A stretch of 40,269 bases of DNA from Pseudomonadota bacterium (GCA_023411035.1 JAEYPE010000161.1:1-40269); one strand, 5' to 3'; shown: positions 15,114-24,000, numbered from the stretch's first letter. Numbers and translations: made by a program. Notes: generated by a model not told the origin, from the sequence alone.

Positions 15114-16103
15114 ATGATGAGCAAAGACGATCTGGTTCTTGTCGCCGGAGGCGGTGGTTTCATCGGAGGGGCTCTGGTCGCCGACCTGCTCAGTCAAGGA
15201 TATCGCCGCATACGCTCCGTCGATATCAAGCCCCTCGCGGAGTGGTACCAGGCTTTTCCCGAAGTGGACAACCGGCAGCTCGACCTTCGTAATCGGGAAG
15301 CCTGTCTGGAATCCGTGCGCGACACCCGTTTCGTGTTCAATCTGGCCTGCGACATGGGGGGCATGGGGTTCATCGAAACCCATAAGGCCGAATGCATGAT
15401 GTCGGTTCTGATCAACACGCACCTTCTGATGGCGTCGTCACAGGTGGGTGTGGAACGGTTTTTCTACTCCTCTTCGGCCTGCGTCTACAACGCGGACAAG
15501 CAGAGGTCGGCCGACGTTCTGCCTCTGAAGGAGGAGGATGCCTATCCAGCCATGGCCGAAGACGGCTACGGCTGGGAGAAGCTGTTCTCCGAGCGGATGT
15601 GCCGGCACTTCAGGGAAGATTACGGCCTCACGACGCGCATAGCGCGCTATCACAATGTGTACGGCCCCCACGGAACCTTCGATGGCGGACGCGAGAAGGC
15701 TCCCGCGGCCATCTGCCGGAAGGTTATCGAGGCGAAGCTTTCGGGACGCAATGAAATCGAGATTTGGGGCGACGGGGAACAGACCCGAAGCTTCATGTAC
15801 ATCGACGATTGCCTGATCGGCACCCAGAAGATCATGAACAGCGACATCGTCGATCCGCTCAACCTCGGCTCCGACCGTCTCGTCACCATCAACGGTTTGG
15901 TCGACATCGTGGAGCGGATCGCCGGGGTTCGCCTGCATCGCCGCTACAAGCTCGACGCACCGAAGGGCGTTCGGGGCCGCAACAGCGACAATACCCTGAT
16001 CAAGGCGACGCTCGGCTGGGCTCCCGAGATCACGCTGGAGGATGGCCTGGAGCGGACCTACCGCTGGATCTACGACCAGATGCGGCAGTCCGTGGCGGTG
16101 TGA
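15114..16103 (+). CDS. GDP-mannose 3,5-epimerase-like NAD-dependent epimerase
   Basis: This is a 329-residue extended SDR enzyme that strongly resembles plant GDP-mannose 3,5-epimerase, which makes GDP-L-galactose and GDP-L-gulose from GDP-mannose. Visible family blocks are NLACDMGGMGFIETHKAE, YSSSACVYN with the catalytic Cys at about 123, YGWEK at about 152-156, YHNVYGPHGTFDGGREKAPA with the second catalytic Lys at about 194, WGDGEQTRSFMYIDD, and GVRGRNSDNTLI near residue 285. The NAD-binding motif is AGGGGFIGGAL. The Cys-to-Lys spacing is close to that of the plant enzyme. AGGAG precedes two in-frame ATGs (15114, 15117). It heads a closely spaced plus-strand operon that includes ManC, the source of its presumed substrate. 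Product specificity needs assay. Confidence 0.85.
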   Translation: MMSKDDLVLVAGGGGFIGGALVADLLSQGYRRIRSVDIKPLAEWYQAFPEVDNRQLDLRNREACLESVRDTRFVFNLACDMGGMGFIETHKAECMMSVLINTHLLMASSQVGVERFFYSSSACVYNADKQRSADVLPLKEEDAYPAMAEDGYGWEKLFSERMCRHFREDYGLTTRIARYHNVYGPHGTFDGGREKAPAAICRKVIEAKLSGRNEIEIWGDGEQTRSFMYIDDCLIGTQKIMNSDIVDPLNLGSDRLVTINGLVDIVERIAGVRLHRRYKLDAPKGVRGRNSDNTLIKATLGWAPEITLEDGLERTYRWIYDQMRQSVAV

Positions 16104-16131
16104 GCCGCAGGAGCACGGGGGAGCAACGCGC

Positions 16132-16938
16132 ATGGCACAGGCAAAGGCTGAATCGGCGACCATAGGCCCGCTGGACCGGTTTCACATCCTGAATGTCGGC
16201 GTGACGGCCACCGATCTACCCGGGGCGGTGCGGACCATCCAGGGCTGGGTGGCTGCCCGCCAGCGGGTTTATGTGACGGTCACGGGCGTGCATGGCGTCA
16301 TGGAAGCGCAGGCCAATCCGGCCTTTCGTTGCATTCTCGCCGATGCCGCCATGGTCACGCCGGACGGAATGCCGCTGGTGTACCTCGGCCGTCTGCGTGG
16401 CTTTCCCGTCCGTCGCGTCTACGGCCCGGATCTCATGCTCAATGTCATGGCCGCATCGACGGACGGCTCCATACGCCACTATTTCTACGGTGGCGCGCCC
16501 GGAGTGGCCGAACTCCTCGAGAAGCGCCTGGCTGACCGCTTTCCGGGCGTGACCTTCGTCGGTCGATATACGCCGCCGTTCCGTCCCCTCACCGAAGACG
16601 AGGAGGACGAGGTCGTGGCGCGGATCAATGCGTCCGGGGCCGACATCGTATGGGTGGGTCTGTCGACCCCGAAGCAGGAGGTCTGGATGGCCCGGATGCG
16701 CGAGCGGCTCAGGGCGCCGGTGCTGATCGGCGTGGGCGCTGCCTTTGATTTCCACGCCGGCCTCAAGCCACAGGCCCCGCGTCTGATGCAGGTCTTGGCG
16801 CTGGAGTGGCTGTTCCGTCTCTGCACGGAGCCCCGCCGGCTCTGGCGGCGGTATCTGTATAACAATCCCCGGTTCATCTACTACCTGATGCAAGAGATGA
16901 TCTTGTCCCGGCGCCGGGCGCACCGGGTGCAGCGATGA
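16132..16938 (+). CDS. GT26 glycosyltransferase (WecG/TagA/CpsF family)
   Basis: The product has 268 residues with the signature blocks of family GT26: VYVTVTGVHGVMEAQ, then MVTPDGMPLVYLGRL near residue 76 with the key Asp, FYGGAPGVAELL, and VGLSTPKQEVWMA near residue 174. GT26 enzymes (WecG, TagA) are peripheral membrane transferases that add the second sugar to an undecaprenyl-diphosphate-linked first sugar. The C-terminus is Arg-rich (EPRRLWRRYLYNNPRF), consistent with membrane association. GGGGAG lies 9 bases before ATG 16132. It starts 28 bases after the GME-like gene and shares the operon with the initiating phosphoglycosyltransferase at 19.5 kb, whose product is its likely acceptor. 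The donor is unknown. Confidence 0.88.
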   Translation: MAQAKAESATIGPLDRFHILNVGVTATDLPGAVRTIQGWVAARQRVYVTVTGVHGVMEAQANPAFRCILADAAMVTPDGMPLVYLGRLRGFPVRRVYGPDLMLNVMAASTDGSIRHYFYGGAPGVAELLEKRLADRFPGVTFVGRYTPPFRPLTEDEEDEVVARINASGADIVWVGLSTPKQEVWMARMRERLRAPVLIGVGAAFDFHAGLKPQAPRLMQVLALEWLFRLCTEPRRLWRRYLYNNPRFIYYLMQEMILSRRRAHRVQR

Positions 16939-17001
16939 GCAAATCCAGGCTTCTGCTGAAGGTTTCCATGAGAGCGCGTCAATCATAAAAGGATGTAACC
17001 A

Positions 17002-17949
17002 ATGCCAGGCGTAAACACGCGCACGCTTATCACCGGAGGGGCCGGCTTCATTGGATCTCACCTCTGCGAGAGGCTGCTCTCAATGGAGAAGGATGTCCTG
17101 TGCATCGACAACTATTTCACCGGATCGCGCCGTAATATCGATCATCTTCTGGACAATCCGCGCTTCGAGCTGATCCGCCACGACGTGACTTTCCCGCTCT
17201 ACGTCGAAGTTGACGAAATATACAACCTCGCCTGTCCGGCCTCGCCGGTGCATTACCAGCACGACCCGGTGCAGACAACCAAGACGTCGGTGCATGGCGC
17301 CATCAACATGCTGGGCCTCGCCAAGCGTGTGCGGGCGCGCATCCTCCAGGCATCCACCAGCGAGGTTTACGGCGATCCGTCGGTGCACCCGCAGCCGGAG
17401 GCGTACTGGGGCAACGTCAACCCCATCGGCCCTCGCGCCTGCTACGACGAGGGCAAGCGCTGTGCCGAAACCCTGTTCTTCGATTACCACCGCCAGCACC
17501 GGCTCCAAATCAAGGTCGCCCGAATTTTCAACACCTACGGGCCGCGCATGCACCCCAACGACGGGCGGGTGGTTTCCAACTTCATCGTCCAGGCGCTGAA
17601 GGGCGAGCCCATCACCGTTTACGGCGACGGGTCACAGACCCGCTCCTTCTGCTACGTCGACGATCTGGTCGAAGGCCTCCTGCGTCTCATGGGGACGGAT
17701 CAGACGGTCACAGGCCCGATGAATCTCGGCAATCCCGGCGAGTTCACCATCCTGGAACTGGCCGAGACCGTCATACGCCTCACGAGGTCCCGATCCAGAA
17801 TCGAACGCCGGCCTCTGCCGCCGGACGACCCCAAGCAGCGCCAGCCGGACATCATCGCAGCCAAACAAATTCTGAAATGGCAGCCCGAAATTCCTCTGGA
17901 AGAAGGATTGCGGCGAACCATCGAATATTTCGTCTCGACGTACCAATGA
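17002..17949 (+). CDS. UDP-glucuronate decarboxylase (UDP-xylose synthase)
   Basis: This 315-residue SDR enzyme is of the UXS type. It oxidises UDP-glucuronate at C4, decarboxylates it and reduces the product to UDP-xylose. It shows GGAGFIGSHLCERLL at the N-terminus, the UXS hallmark YNLACPASPVHYQ near residue 74, STSEVYGDP, and GPRACYDEGKR with the catalytic Tyr/Lys near 148-152. VARIFNTYGPRMHPNDGRVV and YGDGSQTRSFCYVDDLV follow. The length is that of the short bacterial form without an N-terminal membrane domain. AAGGA precedes ATG 17002. A UDP-glucose dehydrogenase to make its substrate is not in the window. Placement between the GT26 and ManC genes argues that the polymer contains xylose. 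Confidence 0.92.
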   Translation: MPGVNTRTLITGGAGFIGSHLCERLLSMEKDVLCIDNYFTGSRRNIDHLLDNPRFELIRHDVTFPLYVEVDEIYNLACPASPVHYQHDPVQTTKTSVHGAINMLGLAKRVRARILQASTSEVYGDPSVHPQPEAYWGNVNPIGPRACYDEGKRCAETLFFDYHRQHRLQIKVARIFNTYGPRMHPNDGRVVSNFIVQALKGEPITVYGDGSQTRSFCYVDDLVEGLLRLMGTDQTVTGPMNLGNPGEFTILELAETVIRLTRSRSRIERRPLPPDDPKQRQPDIIAAKQILKWQPEIPLEEGLRRTIEYFVSTYQ

Positions 17950-17987
17950 ATCCAACCTTTGTTGCGTGATAAACAAGGAGCGGCCAA

Positions 17988-19469
17988 ATGGATGGAGTTG
18001 TGGTCGACGAGGTATTCGGCACGCCGCAAGCTGTGGCGGGTGAGATCACCCCGGTCCTGCTCTCCGGCGGCTCCGGGTCGCGCCTGTGGCCAATGTCCCG
18101 GGAACAGTATCCCAAGCAGTTCCTGAGCTTGTGTTCGAACCGGACGATGTTGCAGGAAACGGCCTTGCGGGTGGCCGGCCGCGATCTTTTCCGTCCTCCT
18201 CTGGTGGTCTGCAACGAGGAGCATCGCTTCGTGGTTGCCGAGCAGATGCGTCTTGCCGGCACCGAGCCCGGCGCCATCCTGCTCGAGCCCACAGGGCGCG
18301 ACACGGCTGCGGCCTGCGCCATAGCCGCACTGCACGCATCGGAGACGGACCCGAACGCCCTTCTCCTTGTGCTGCCGGTCGATCATCATATCCGCAGCAT
18401 CCCGGCCTTCGTGGAGGCGGTGGAGCGGGGAGCGGCTGCGGCTGCAAACGGCCGCATCGTTACTTTCGGGGTGCACCCCAGCGCGCCCGCTGCCGGGTAT
18501 GGCTGCATTCGGCATGGCGACAACATCCCGGAGCATCCCGACGTCCATCTCGTCGCGGAGTTCACCGAGAAGCCGGCCCGCCATTTGGCGGAGGACCTCG
18601 TCGCCGATGGGTGCTGGCTTCGGAGTTCGGGCATGTTCCTCTTCCAGGCGGCAACGGTTCTGGCGGAATTCGAGCGGCATGCTCCGGAGGTTCTGGAGTC
18701 CTGCCGACGCGCCTTTGCCACCCGGCGGTCGGATATGGAGTTCGTCCGGATGGACGCCGCGGCCTACGGTGCCATCCCGTGCCTCTCCTTCGACCATGCC
18801 GTGATGGAGCGCACAAGCCGCGCGGCGGTCATCCCCTGCGATCCGGGATGGACCGACGTCGGAAACTGGTCGGCACTGTGGGAGGTCGGGGCAAAGGACG
18901 CCGCCGGCAACGTACGGGTCGGCGACGCCGTCATCGAAAATGCGCGAAACTGTTACGTGCGCAGCGATGGTCGCCTGACCGCGGCCGTCGGCGTCGATGA
19001 CACCATCGTGGTGGTTTCCGAAGACGCGGTTCTGGTCGTCGGCAAGGACAAGGCGCAGGACGTCAAGGCCCTCGTCGACCGCCTCAAGAAGTCGGGACGC
19101 CGTGAAATCGTGTCCCCCTTGGTGTCGCACCGCCCATGGGGCTCGTTCCAGACCATTTACGGCGGCGACCGCTTCCAGGTGAAATGCCTCGTCGTTCAAC
19201 CGGGCGGCTGCCTGTCGCTGCAGCGTCATTACCATCGGGCCGAGCATTGGATCGTGGTGCGGGGAACGGCCTTGGTGGTGCGCGGCGACGAAAAGGTGAT
19301 GCTGTACGAAAACCAGTCCATCGACATACCGATGGGCGCCGTTCACCGACTTGAGAATCCGGGCAAGGTTCCGCTGAGTGTCATCGAGGTCCAGTGCGGT
19401 GGCTATCTCGGCGAGGACGACATCGTCCGCCTGGAAGATTTCTACGGGCGCGCACCACACGCCGAATGA
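17988..19469 (+). CDS. manC: Bifunctional mannose-1-phosphate guanylyltransferase / mannose-6-phosphate isomerase
   Basis: This 493-residue type II PMI/GMP enzyme (ManC/AlgA/XanB type) makes GDP-mannose from mannose-6-phosphate. The N-terminal nucleotidyltransferase starts VLLSGGSGSRLWPMSREQYP near residue 24 with the pyrophosphorylase signature and Lys in YPKQF. LLEPTGRDTAAACAIAAL and EFTEKP follow. The C-terminal cupin-type isomerase domain has LQRHYHRAEHWIVVRGTA near residue 411, with His residues placed to bind metal, and ends in VQCGGYLGEDDIVRLED. AAGGAG precedes ATG 17988, 38 bases after the UXS gene. Its product would feed the GME-like epimerase at the head of the same operon and possibly mannose transfer. 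I cannot judge whether the isomerase half is active. Confidence 0.92.
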   Translation: MDGVVVDEVFGTPQAVAGEITPVLLSGGSGSRLWPMSREQYPKQFLSLCSNRTMLQETALRVAGRDLFRPPLVVCNEEHRFVVAEQMRLAGTEPGAILLEPTGRDTAAACAIAALHASETDPNALLLVLPVDHHIRSIPAFVEAVERGAAAAANGRIVTFGVHPSAPAAGYGCIRHGDNIPEHPDVHLVAEFTEKPARHLAEDLVADGCWLRSSGMFLFQAATVLAEFERHAPEVLESCRRAFATRRSDMEFVRMDAAAYGAIPCLSFDHAVMERTSRAAVIPCDPGWTDVGNWSALWEVGAKDAAGNVRVGDAVIENARNCYVRSDGRLTAAVGVDDTIVVVSEDAVLVVGKDKAQDVKALVDRLKKSGRREIVSPLVSHRPWGSFQTIYGGDRFQVKCLVVQPGGCLSLQRHYHRAEHWIVVRGTALVVRGDEKVMLYENQSIDIPMGAVHRLENPGKVPLSVIEVQCGGYLGEDDIVRLEDFYGRAPHAE

Positions 19470-19522
19470 TCCGGACCTGCCGGTGCAGCCGAGCCGTGCC
19501 AACTGACTGGTAATCGCGAACA

Positions 19523-21064
19523 GTGGGCGAAGCCATGCTCCAAACGACGTCAAAGCCTGAAGACACCCAGCAGTGTGCGGGCGGGGCGGGCCCGGCGCAC
19601 TTCGGTCAGGTGTCACGGCCGACGAATCTCACGGCGGCTGCGATATCGCCCTGCCTGTTGATCATGGCGTTGATCGTCATGGACATGATAACGATCGGCG
19701 CCTCCGGCGCGATCACATACGTCATCACCGGACATTTCCGGGATATCGACCCATGGCAAGATGAGTACGTCGACCACTTCGGGGTCGTCATCGTGCTTAC
19801 CTGCGCCCTCCATCTGTTGTTCTTCCAATCGGCGGGGCTCTACAAAAGCAGTTCGATGAGGACCCATGCCATGCGGGCTTTGCCGGTCTTCCTCTGTTGG
19901 ACCGGTGTCTTTTTATTGTTGTTCTACATCAGCGCTGCCGTAGGTATCTCGAAGATGCTGGATCGCAACGCGCCCCATACCTTGGAAGCCTGGTATGGCG
20001 TAGGGCTGTCCGCGCTGCTTCTCAATCGGTGGCTGTTCTCGAAGGGCCTTCGCGAGTGGGAAGCGGCCGGCCGGCTGGGGCGTCGGACCTTGCTTGTGGG
20101 AGCGAACGGACTGAGCCGGGAGTGGCTTGAACACATCCAGCAGTCCGGCGACACGACATTCCGGATCGTCGGAGTCATTCCCGAGAACGACACGCCGCGA
20201 AGCCATGTCCTCGACGTGCCGATCGTCGGCACCATCGATACGCTCGTAGACCAGGTACGGCGCTTTCGGATCGACATGGTCGTCATCGCCATTCCCTGGA
20301 CCGACGAGGCCGACATCCGGGCCGTGGTCGAGCGGCTGCGCGCAACCGCCGTGGATGTCTATCTTTTGCCGCATCGTCTCGTCGCGCAGACTGTCGGGCT
20401 TTCCGTCGATACGGCAGCCGGTGTTCCGCTTCTGGGCGTCAGCCATCGCCCGCTCGCCGGCTGGGGGGCCATAATCAAACGGTGCGAGGACCTGACCATA
20501 GGGGTGGTCGCGCTGATCGCCCTGCTTCCCTTGCTGCTCGTCACCGCAGCGGCCATCAAGCTGGAAAGCCGCGGTCCGGTCCTCTTCCGCCAGAAGCGGT
20601 TCGGCTTCAACAACGAGGAATTCCACGTGCTGAAGTTCCGGACCATGTACACCGACCTGGGTGACCAGTCCGGAGCGCGGCGAACAACCCGCGACGATCC
20701 GCGCGTCACGCGCGTGGGCCGGTTCCTTCGCCGTACCAGCATCGACGAACTCCCGCAGATCCTCAATGTGCTCCGCGGCGACATGTCCATCGTTGGCCCC
20801 CGTCCCCATCCCGTGGTGATGATGGCTGGCGATGCCCTTTATCACGAGGCCGTGAAGGACTACGCCTGCCGGCATCGCGTTCGCCCGGGCATCACGGGGT
20901 GGGCACAGGTCAACGGCCTGCGCGGTGAGGTGGACAACCTCGAAACGGCCATGAGACGGGTTGAGTACGATCTCTACTACATCGACCACTGGTCGCTTCT
21001 GCTCGATGCCAAGATCATCGCAGAAACCATTCTGGTCTGCTTTCGTGGCCAGAACGCATACTGA
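19523..21064 (+). CDS. Initiating polyprenyl-phosphate hexose-1-phosphate transferase (WcaJ/GumD type)
   Basis: The 513-residue inner-membrane protein belongs to the polyisoprenyl-phosphate hexose-1-phosphotransferase family, which transfers a sugar phosphate (often glucose- or galactose-1-P) to undecaprenyl phosphate to begin each repeat unit. It has four N-terminal membrane segments, a Rossmann-like middle domain (RTLLVGANGLSREWLEHI) and a fifth membrane stretch (GVVALIALLPLLLVTAAAIK). The catalytic domain carries LFRQKRFGFNNEEFHVLKFR near 355-375, TSIDELPQ near 407, IVGPRP and RPGITGWAQVNGLRGE near 456. The start is either GTG 19523 or ATG 19535; neither has a strong ribosome binding site. 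It lies 53-65 bases after manC. The exact sugar cannot be told from sequence. Confidence 0.9.
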   Translation: MGEAMLQTTSKPEDTQQCAGGAGPAHFGQVSRPTNLTAAAISPCLLIMALIVMDMITIGASGAITYVITGHFRDIDPWQDEYVDHFGVVIVLTCALHLLFFQSAGLYKSSSMRTHAMRALPVFLCWTGVFLLLFYISAAVGISKMLDRNAPHTLEAWYGVGLSALLLNRWLFSKGLREWEAAGRLGRRTLLVGANGLSREWLEHIQQSGDTTFRIVGVIPENDTPRSHVLDVPIVGTIDTLVDQVRRFRIDMVVIAIPWTDEADIRAVVERLRATAVDVYLLPHRLVAQTVGLSVDTAAGVPLLGVSHRPLAGWGAIIKRCEDLTIGVVALIALLPLLLVTAAAIKLESRGPVLFRQKRFGFNNEEFHVLKFRTMYTDLGDQSGARRTTRDDPRVTRVGRFLRRTSIDELPQILNVLRGDMSIVGPRPHPVVMMAGDALYHEAVKDYACRHRVRPGITGWAQVNGLRGEVDNLETAMRRVEYDLYYIDHWSLLLDAKIIAETILVCFRGQNAY

Positions 21065-21080
21065 ACGGTTCAGAAGCGTC

Positions 21081-22691
21081 ATGAAGGTGCTGTCCATGAA
21101 AGTTGCTGTGCTGTTCAGCATGTTCTTTTCATCGATGTTTCTTCTGTCTTACCTGTGGATGCCCGTGGCCGAACGCTCCCCCATCGCTGGAGAACTGTGC
21201 ACCGCCGAGATGAAATCCCCGATTGCGGATCTCTTCGGCCCCAAACCGCTGACGGCACCACCCGGCGCGGTCATCCTGTCACCCGGCATGAGCGTGGCCG
21301 CAATCGTGAACCGGGCACCGCCGGGGACCACCTTCTGGTTCCAACCCGGCGAGTACCGGGAGGTTTCGATCAAGCCGAAGGCCAACCAAAGGTTCCTCGG
21401 TGTCAAGGGGGCCGTTCTCAACGGCTCCAGGCTGGTCACTGGCTTCACCCGGGACCGCGCCGGCCGCTGGATAGCGACAGGCCAGACGCAAAAGGGAGAA
21501 CGCCGCCACACCATGGCGGGCATCTCCGGCTCCATGCGCGCCGGCTATCCGGAAACCTTCTTCATCGACGACAAACCACTGACGCCGGTCGACTCCCTGT
21601 ACAAGGTTGGTCCCGGTCGATTCTACTTCGACTACGCGGCCAATCGCATCGTCTTCGCGGACGATCCAACCGGACGCAAGGTTGAGGCGGGAACAACGGG
21701 CCACGCCTTCCTCGGCAACGCCGCCGGGGTCACCGTCCGCAATCTGGTGATCGAAAAATACATCCCTGCGGTGCAGAAGGGAGCCATCCAGGGCAACGCC
21801 AACTGGACCATCGCCGACAACGAGATCCGTCTCAACTACGCCGTCGGTGCCACCGCCCAGGGCGGAAGTGTGTTCATCGGCAATTACGTGCACGACAACG
21901 GCCAGATGGGCCTGGGCGGAAACGGCAAGAACCTGCGCGTCGAAGGCAACGAGATCGCCCGCAACGGCCACTGGTCGGGCATCGGAGTGTTCTGGGAAGG
22001 AGGGGGCGTCAAGTTCGCCGGAACCGACAACCTGATCGTGCGCTCGAACTTTTCACACGCCAACAACGGGTTTGGGCTGTGGACCGACATCGACAATACC
22101 GACACGCTGTACGACGGCAATCTTCTCGTCCACAACAGCGGCGGCGGAATCAACCATGAGATCAGCTATGACGCGGTCATCCGCGACAACACGCTGATCG
22201 GGAACGGATTCAAGCCGCAAGGCGAGGGGTTATGGGGCGGGGGCATCCAAATCCAGAATTCCAAGAACCTGCACATTCACGGAAATCGCATTGACATGAC
22301 CGGCGGAAACGGAATCGCTTTGATCCAGCAGGATCGCGGGACCGGCTTGCACGGCGTGTACTCCTCCACCAACAACCGGATACAACACAACATCATCGTG
22401 TCACGGGATGGCCGCGGCGCGTCGGGCAGCTTCTTCGAACATGGTGGGATCGGACCGCTGAAAAGCGGCAACGTCTGGGACCACAACGTTTACATCATGG
22501 CCGATGGGCCTCGCTGGTGGTGGGGCGATCTTATGAAAGACGGCAACTGGTCCGTCTACAGGGACGTCAGCAATCAGGACCGGCATTCCACCCTGTCCCA
22601 GGATTATCCCGATACATGCCGATGGGCAACGGACGCGTTGCTCCGTTTCGCCATGCGCAGCCACGGCGAACATCCTTCCAGGGTCGAGTGA
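21081..22691 (+). CDS. Exported or membrane-anchored parallel beta-helix protein, paralog of 7178-9718
   Basis: The product has 536 residues. It has an N-terminal hydrophobic segment (KVAVLFSMFFSSMFLLSYLW) that can serve as signal peptide or anchor. From residue about 46 (IADLFGPKPLTAPPGAVILS) to near the end it aligns almost without gaps with the beta-helix part of the minus-strand gene at 7178-9718: EPK/KPK, GYPETFFIDDKPLTPVD, WTIADNEIRLNYAVGATAQ, HDNGQMGLGGNGKN and ISYDAVIR are shared. It lacks the Pro/Thr linker and the carbohydrate-binding modules. Many acidic residues of the paralog are basic or neutral here. It is 16 bases after the initiating transferase and 4 bases before the flippase, so it belongs to the assembly operon. 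A periplasmic lyase or epimerase role is possible but unproven. Confidence 0.82.
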   Translation: MKVLSMKVAVLFSMFFSSMFLLSYLWMPVAERSPIAGELCTAEMKSPIADLFGPKPLTAPPGAVILSPGMSVAAIVNRAPPGTTFWFQPGEYREVSIKPKANQRFLGVKGAVLNGSRLVTGFTRDRAGRWIATGQTQKGERRHTMAGISGSMRAGYPETFFIDDKPLTPVDSLYKVGPGRFYFDYAANRIVFADDPTGRKVEAGTTGHAFLGNAAGVTVRNLVIEKYIPAVQKGAIQGNANWTIADNEIRLNYAVGATAQGGSVFIGNYVHDNGQMGLGGNGKNLRVEGNEIARNGHWSGIGVFWEGGGVKFAGTDNLIVRSNFSHANNGFGLWTDIDNTDTLYDGNLLVHNSGGGINHEISYDAVIRDNTLIGNGFKPQGEGLWGGGIQIQNSKNLHIHGNRIDMTGGNGIALIQQDRGTGLHGVYSSTNNRIQHNIIVSRDGRGASGSFFEHGGIGPLKSGNVWDHNVYIMADGPRWWWGDLMKDGNWSVYRDVSNQDRHSTLSQDYPDTCRWATDALLRFAMRSHGEHPSRVE

Positions 22692-22695
22692 ACGG

Positions 22696-24000
22696 ATGCA
22701 GACCATACAGCGCCTCCAGGAGTCCCGGAACGCCACCGAAACATCGATGCGCCCATCCGTTCGCCGGAGGTTGGCGGCCATAGGCGTGACGATGGCCGAC
22801 CAGATCCTGGTGAGCGGCGCGAACTTTCTTATGAACGTGCTGCTTCTGAAGACTCTCGGCCTCGCCGAGTTCGGGATATTTGCTCTCGGCTGGCTTGCCG
22901 CGATGATGGCAATGAGCATACAGCTCGGCCTCGTCGTGTGCCCCATGATGAGCATCGGACCAAAGTTGCCCGAGGATCAGGGGGCGGCATACTACACCGC
23001 GTCCCTGGTGCAGATCGGCGCCTTCACCATGCTTGCGTTCGGCCTCGTCCTTTCGGGCGCCGTTCTTTACAACCAGGGGCTCTCGGAAGGGGCGCCGGAT
23101 CACCTTGCCCTGCCGCTGGCAGCGGCAACGGCAACGACCCTGCTGCAGGACGGCGTGCGGCGCATTCTGTTTACACGGGGCCGCACCCTTGCCGCTCTGG
23201 TCAGCGATACAGCCACCCATGGCGTAAGGCTGGCGACGCTCGGTTGGATGGCCGTCGCCGGACAGGCACTCACCGTTTCGGGAGCGCTTTATGTGATTGC
23301 CGCGACCTCGGCTGCCGGTGCGGTGATCGGCATCGGCCGCATCGCCCCGTTTGCATATGACCTCGGTGTGATTCGTCGATCCGCGCTTCGCCATTGGGCG
23401 TCAGGCCGATGGCTCGCCGCGTCGGGCATCATGCAGTGGTTTCTGGCGAACGCCTTCGTGATGGCCGCCGGCACGCTGCTCGGCCCCGCGGCGGCCGGCA
23501 TCCTCCGGGCGGGGCAGTCCTTGGTCGGAGTCCTGAACGTGCTTCTCCAGGCCCAGGAGAACATCCTGCCGCAACGCGCCAGCCGTGCTCTGCTGGAGGG
23601 CGGGCACTCCGGCCTGTCGCACATCATCGGGGTCGCCGCCGTTGTCAGCCTGGTTCCCGGCGTGGCCCTCGTCGCCATTCTCTCCGCGGCACCGGGATTC
23701 TGGATGGGACTGATCTTCGGTCCGGAATTGGAGCCCTATGGAGCAGTCCTGGTCCTGCAAAGCCTGACCATGCTCCTGATTATTATCGGCCTCTTGCCTC
23801 TGTATGGCCTGCGTGCTCTCGAACGGACACGTTCCGGCTTTACGGCACCCGCTGTCGGCTGCCTGCTGAGCATCGCCATTGCAATCCCGTTCATCCAGAT
23901 CTGGGGGATCGTCGGTGCTGCCGCCGGCCAACTCCTCGCCCAAACGGTGATGGCATTGTGGCTCGGGGCAGCGTTCGCGTCTTCGATGCGTGCGGCATGA
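22696..24000 (+). CDS. Wzx-type lipid-linked oligosaccharide flippase (MOP superfamily)
   Basis: This 434-residue protein has about twelve hydrophobic segments and a short basic cytoplasmic N-terminus (RPSVRRRLAAIG). It begins with MADQILVSGANFLMNVLLLK and LAEFGIFAL, typical of MOP/MATE-like polysaccharide flippases, and a later segment reads LGPAAAGILRAGQSLVGVLN. Such proteins move undecaprenyl-diphosphate-linked repeat units across the inner membrane to the polymerase. It starts 4 bases after the beta-helix gene stop, implying translational coupling, and is the last gene before a 443-base gap. Wzy and Wzc partners are encoded on the other strand at 10-13.7 kb. ATG 22747 is a possible alternative start. 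The family call is secure; substrate specificity is not predictable. Confidence 0.82.
   Translation: MQTIQRLQESRNATETSMRPSVRRRLAAIGVTMADQILVSGANFLMNVLLLKTLGLAEFGIFALGWLAAMMAMSIQLGLVVCPMMSIGPKLPEDQGAAYYTASLVQIGAFTMLAFGLVLSGAVLYNQGLSEGAPDHLALPLAAATATTLLQDGVRRILFTRGRTLAALVSDTATHGVRLATLGWMAVAGQALTVSGALYVIAATSAAGAVIGIGRIAPFAYDLGVIRRSALRHWASGRWLAASGIMQWFLANAFVMAAGTLLGPAAAGILRAGQSLVGVLNVLLQAQENILPQRASRALLEGGHSGLSHIIGVAAVVSLVPGVALVAILSAAPGFWMGLIFGPELEPYGAVLVLQSLTMLLIIIGLLPLYGLRALERTRSGFTAPAVGCLLSIAIAIPFIQIWGIVGAAAGQLLAQTVMALWLGAAFASSMRAA

Noticed and set aside
17700..19616. 638-codon open frame on the minus strand opposite the UXS/manC genes
   Set aside because: The plus-strand genes have clear family motifs across their length; the antisense frame is His/Arg/Gly/Asp-rich with no recognisable domain, as expected from GC-rich codon bias.
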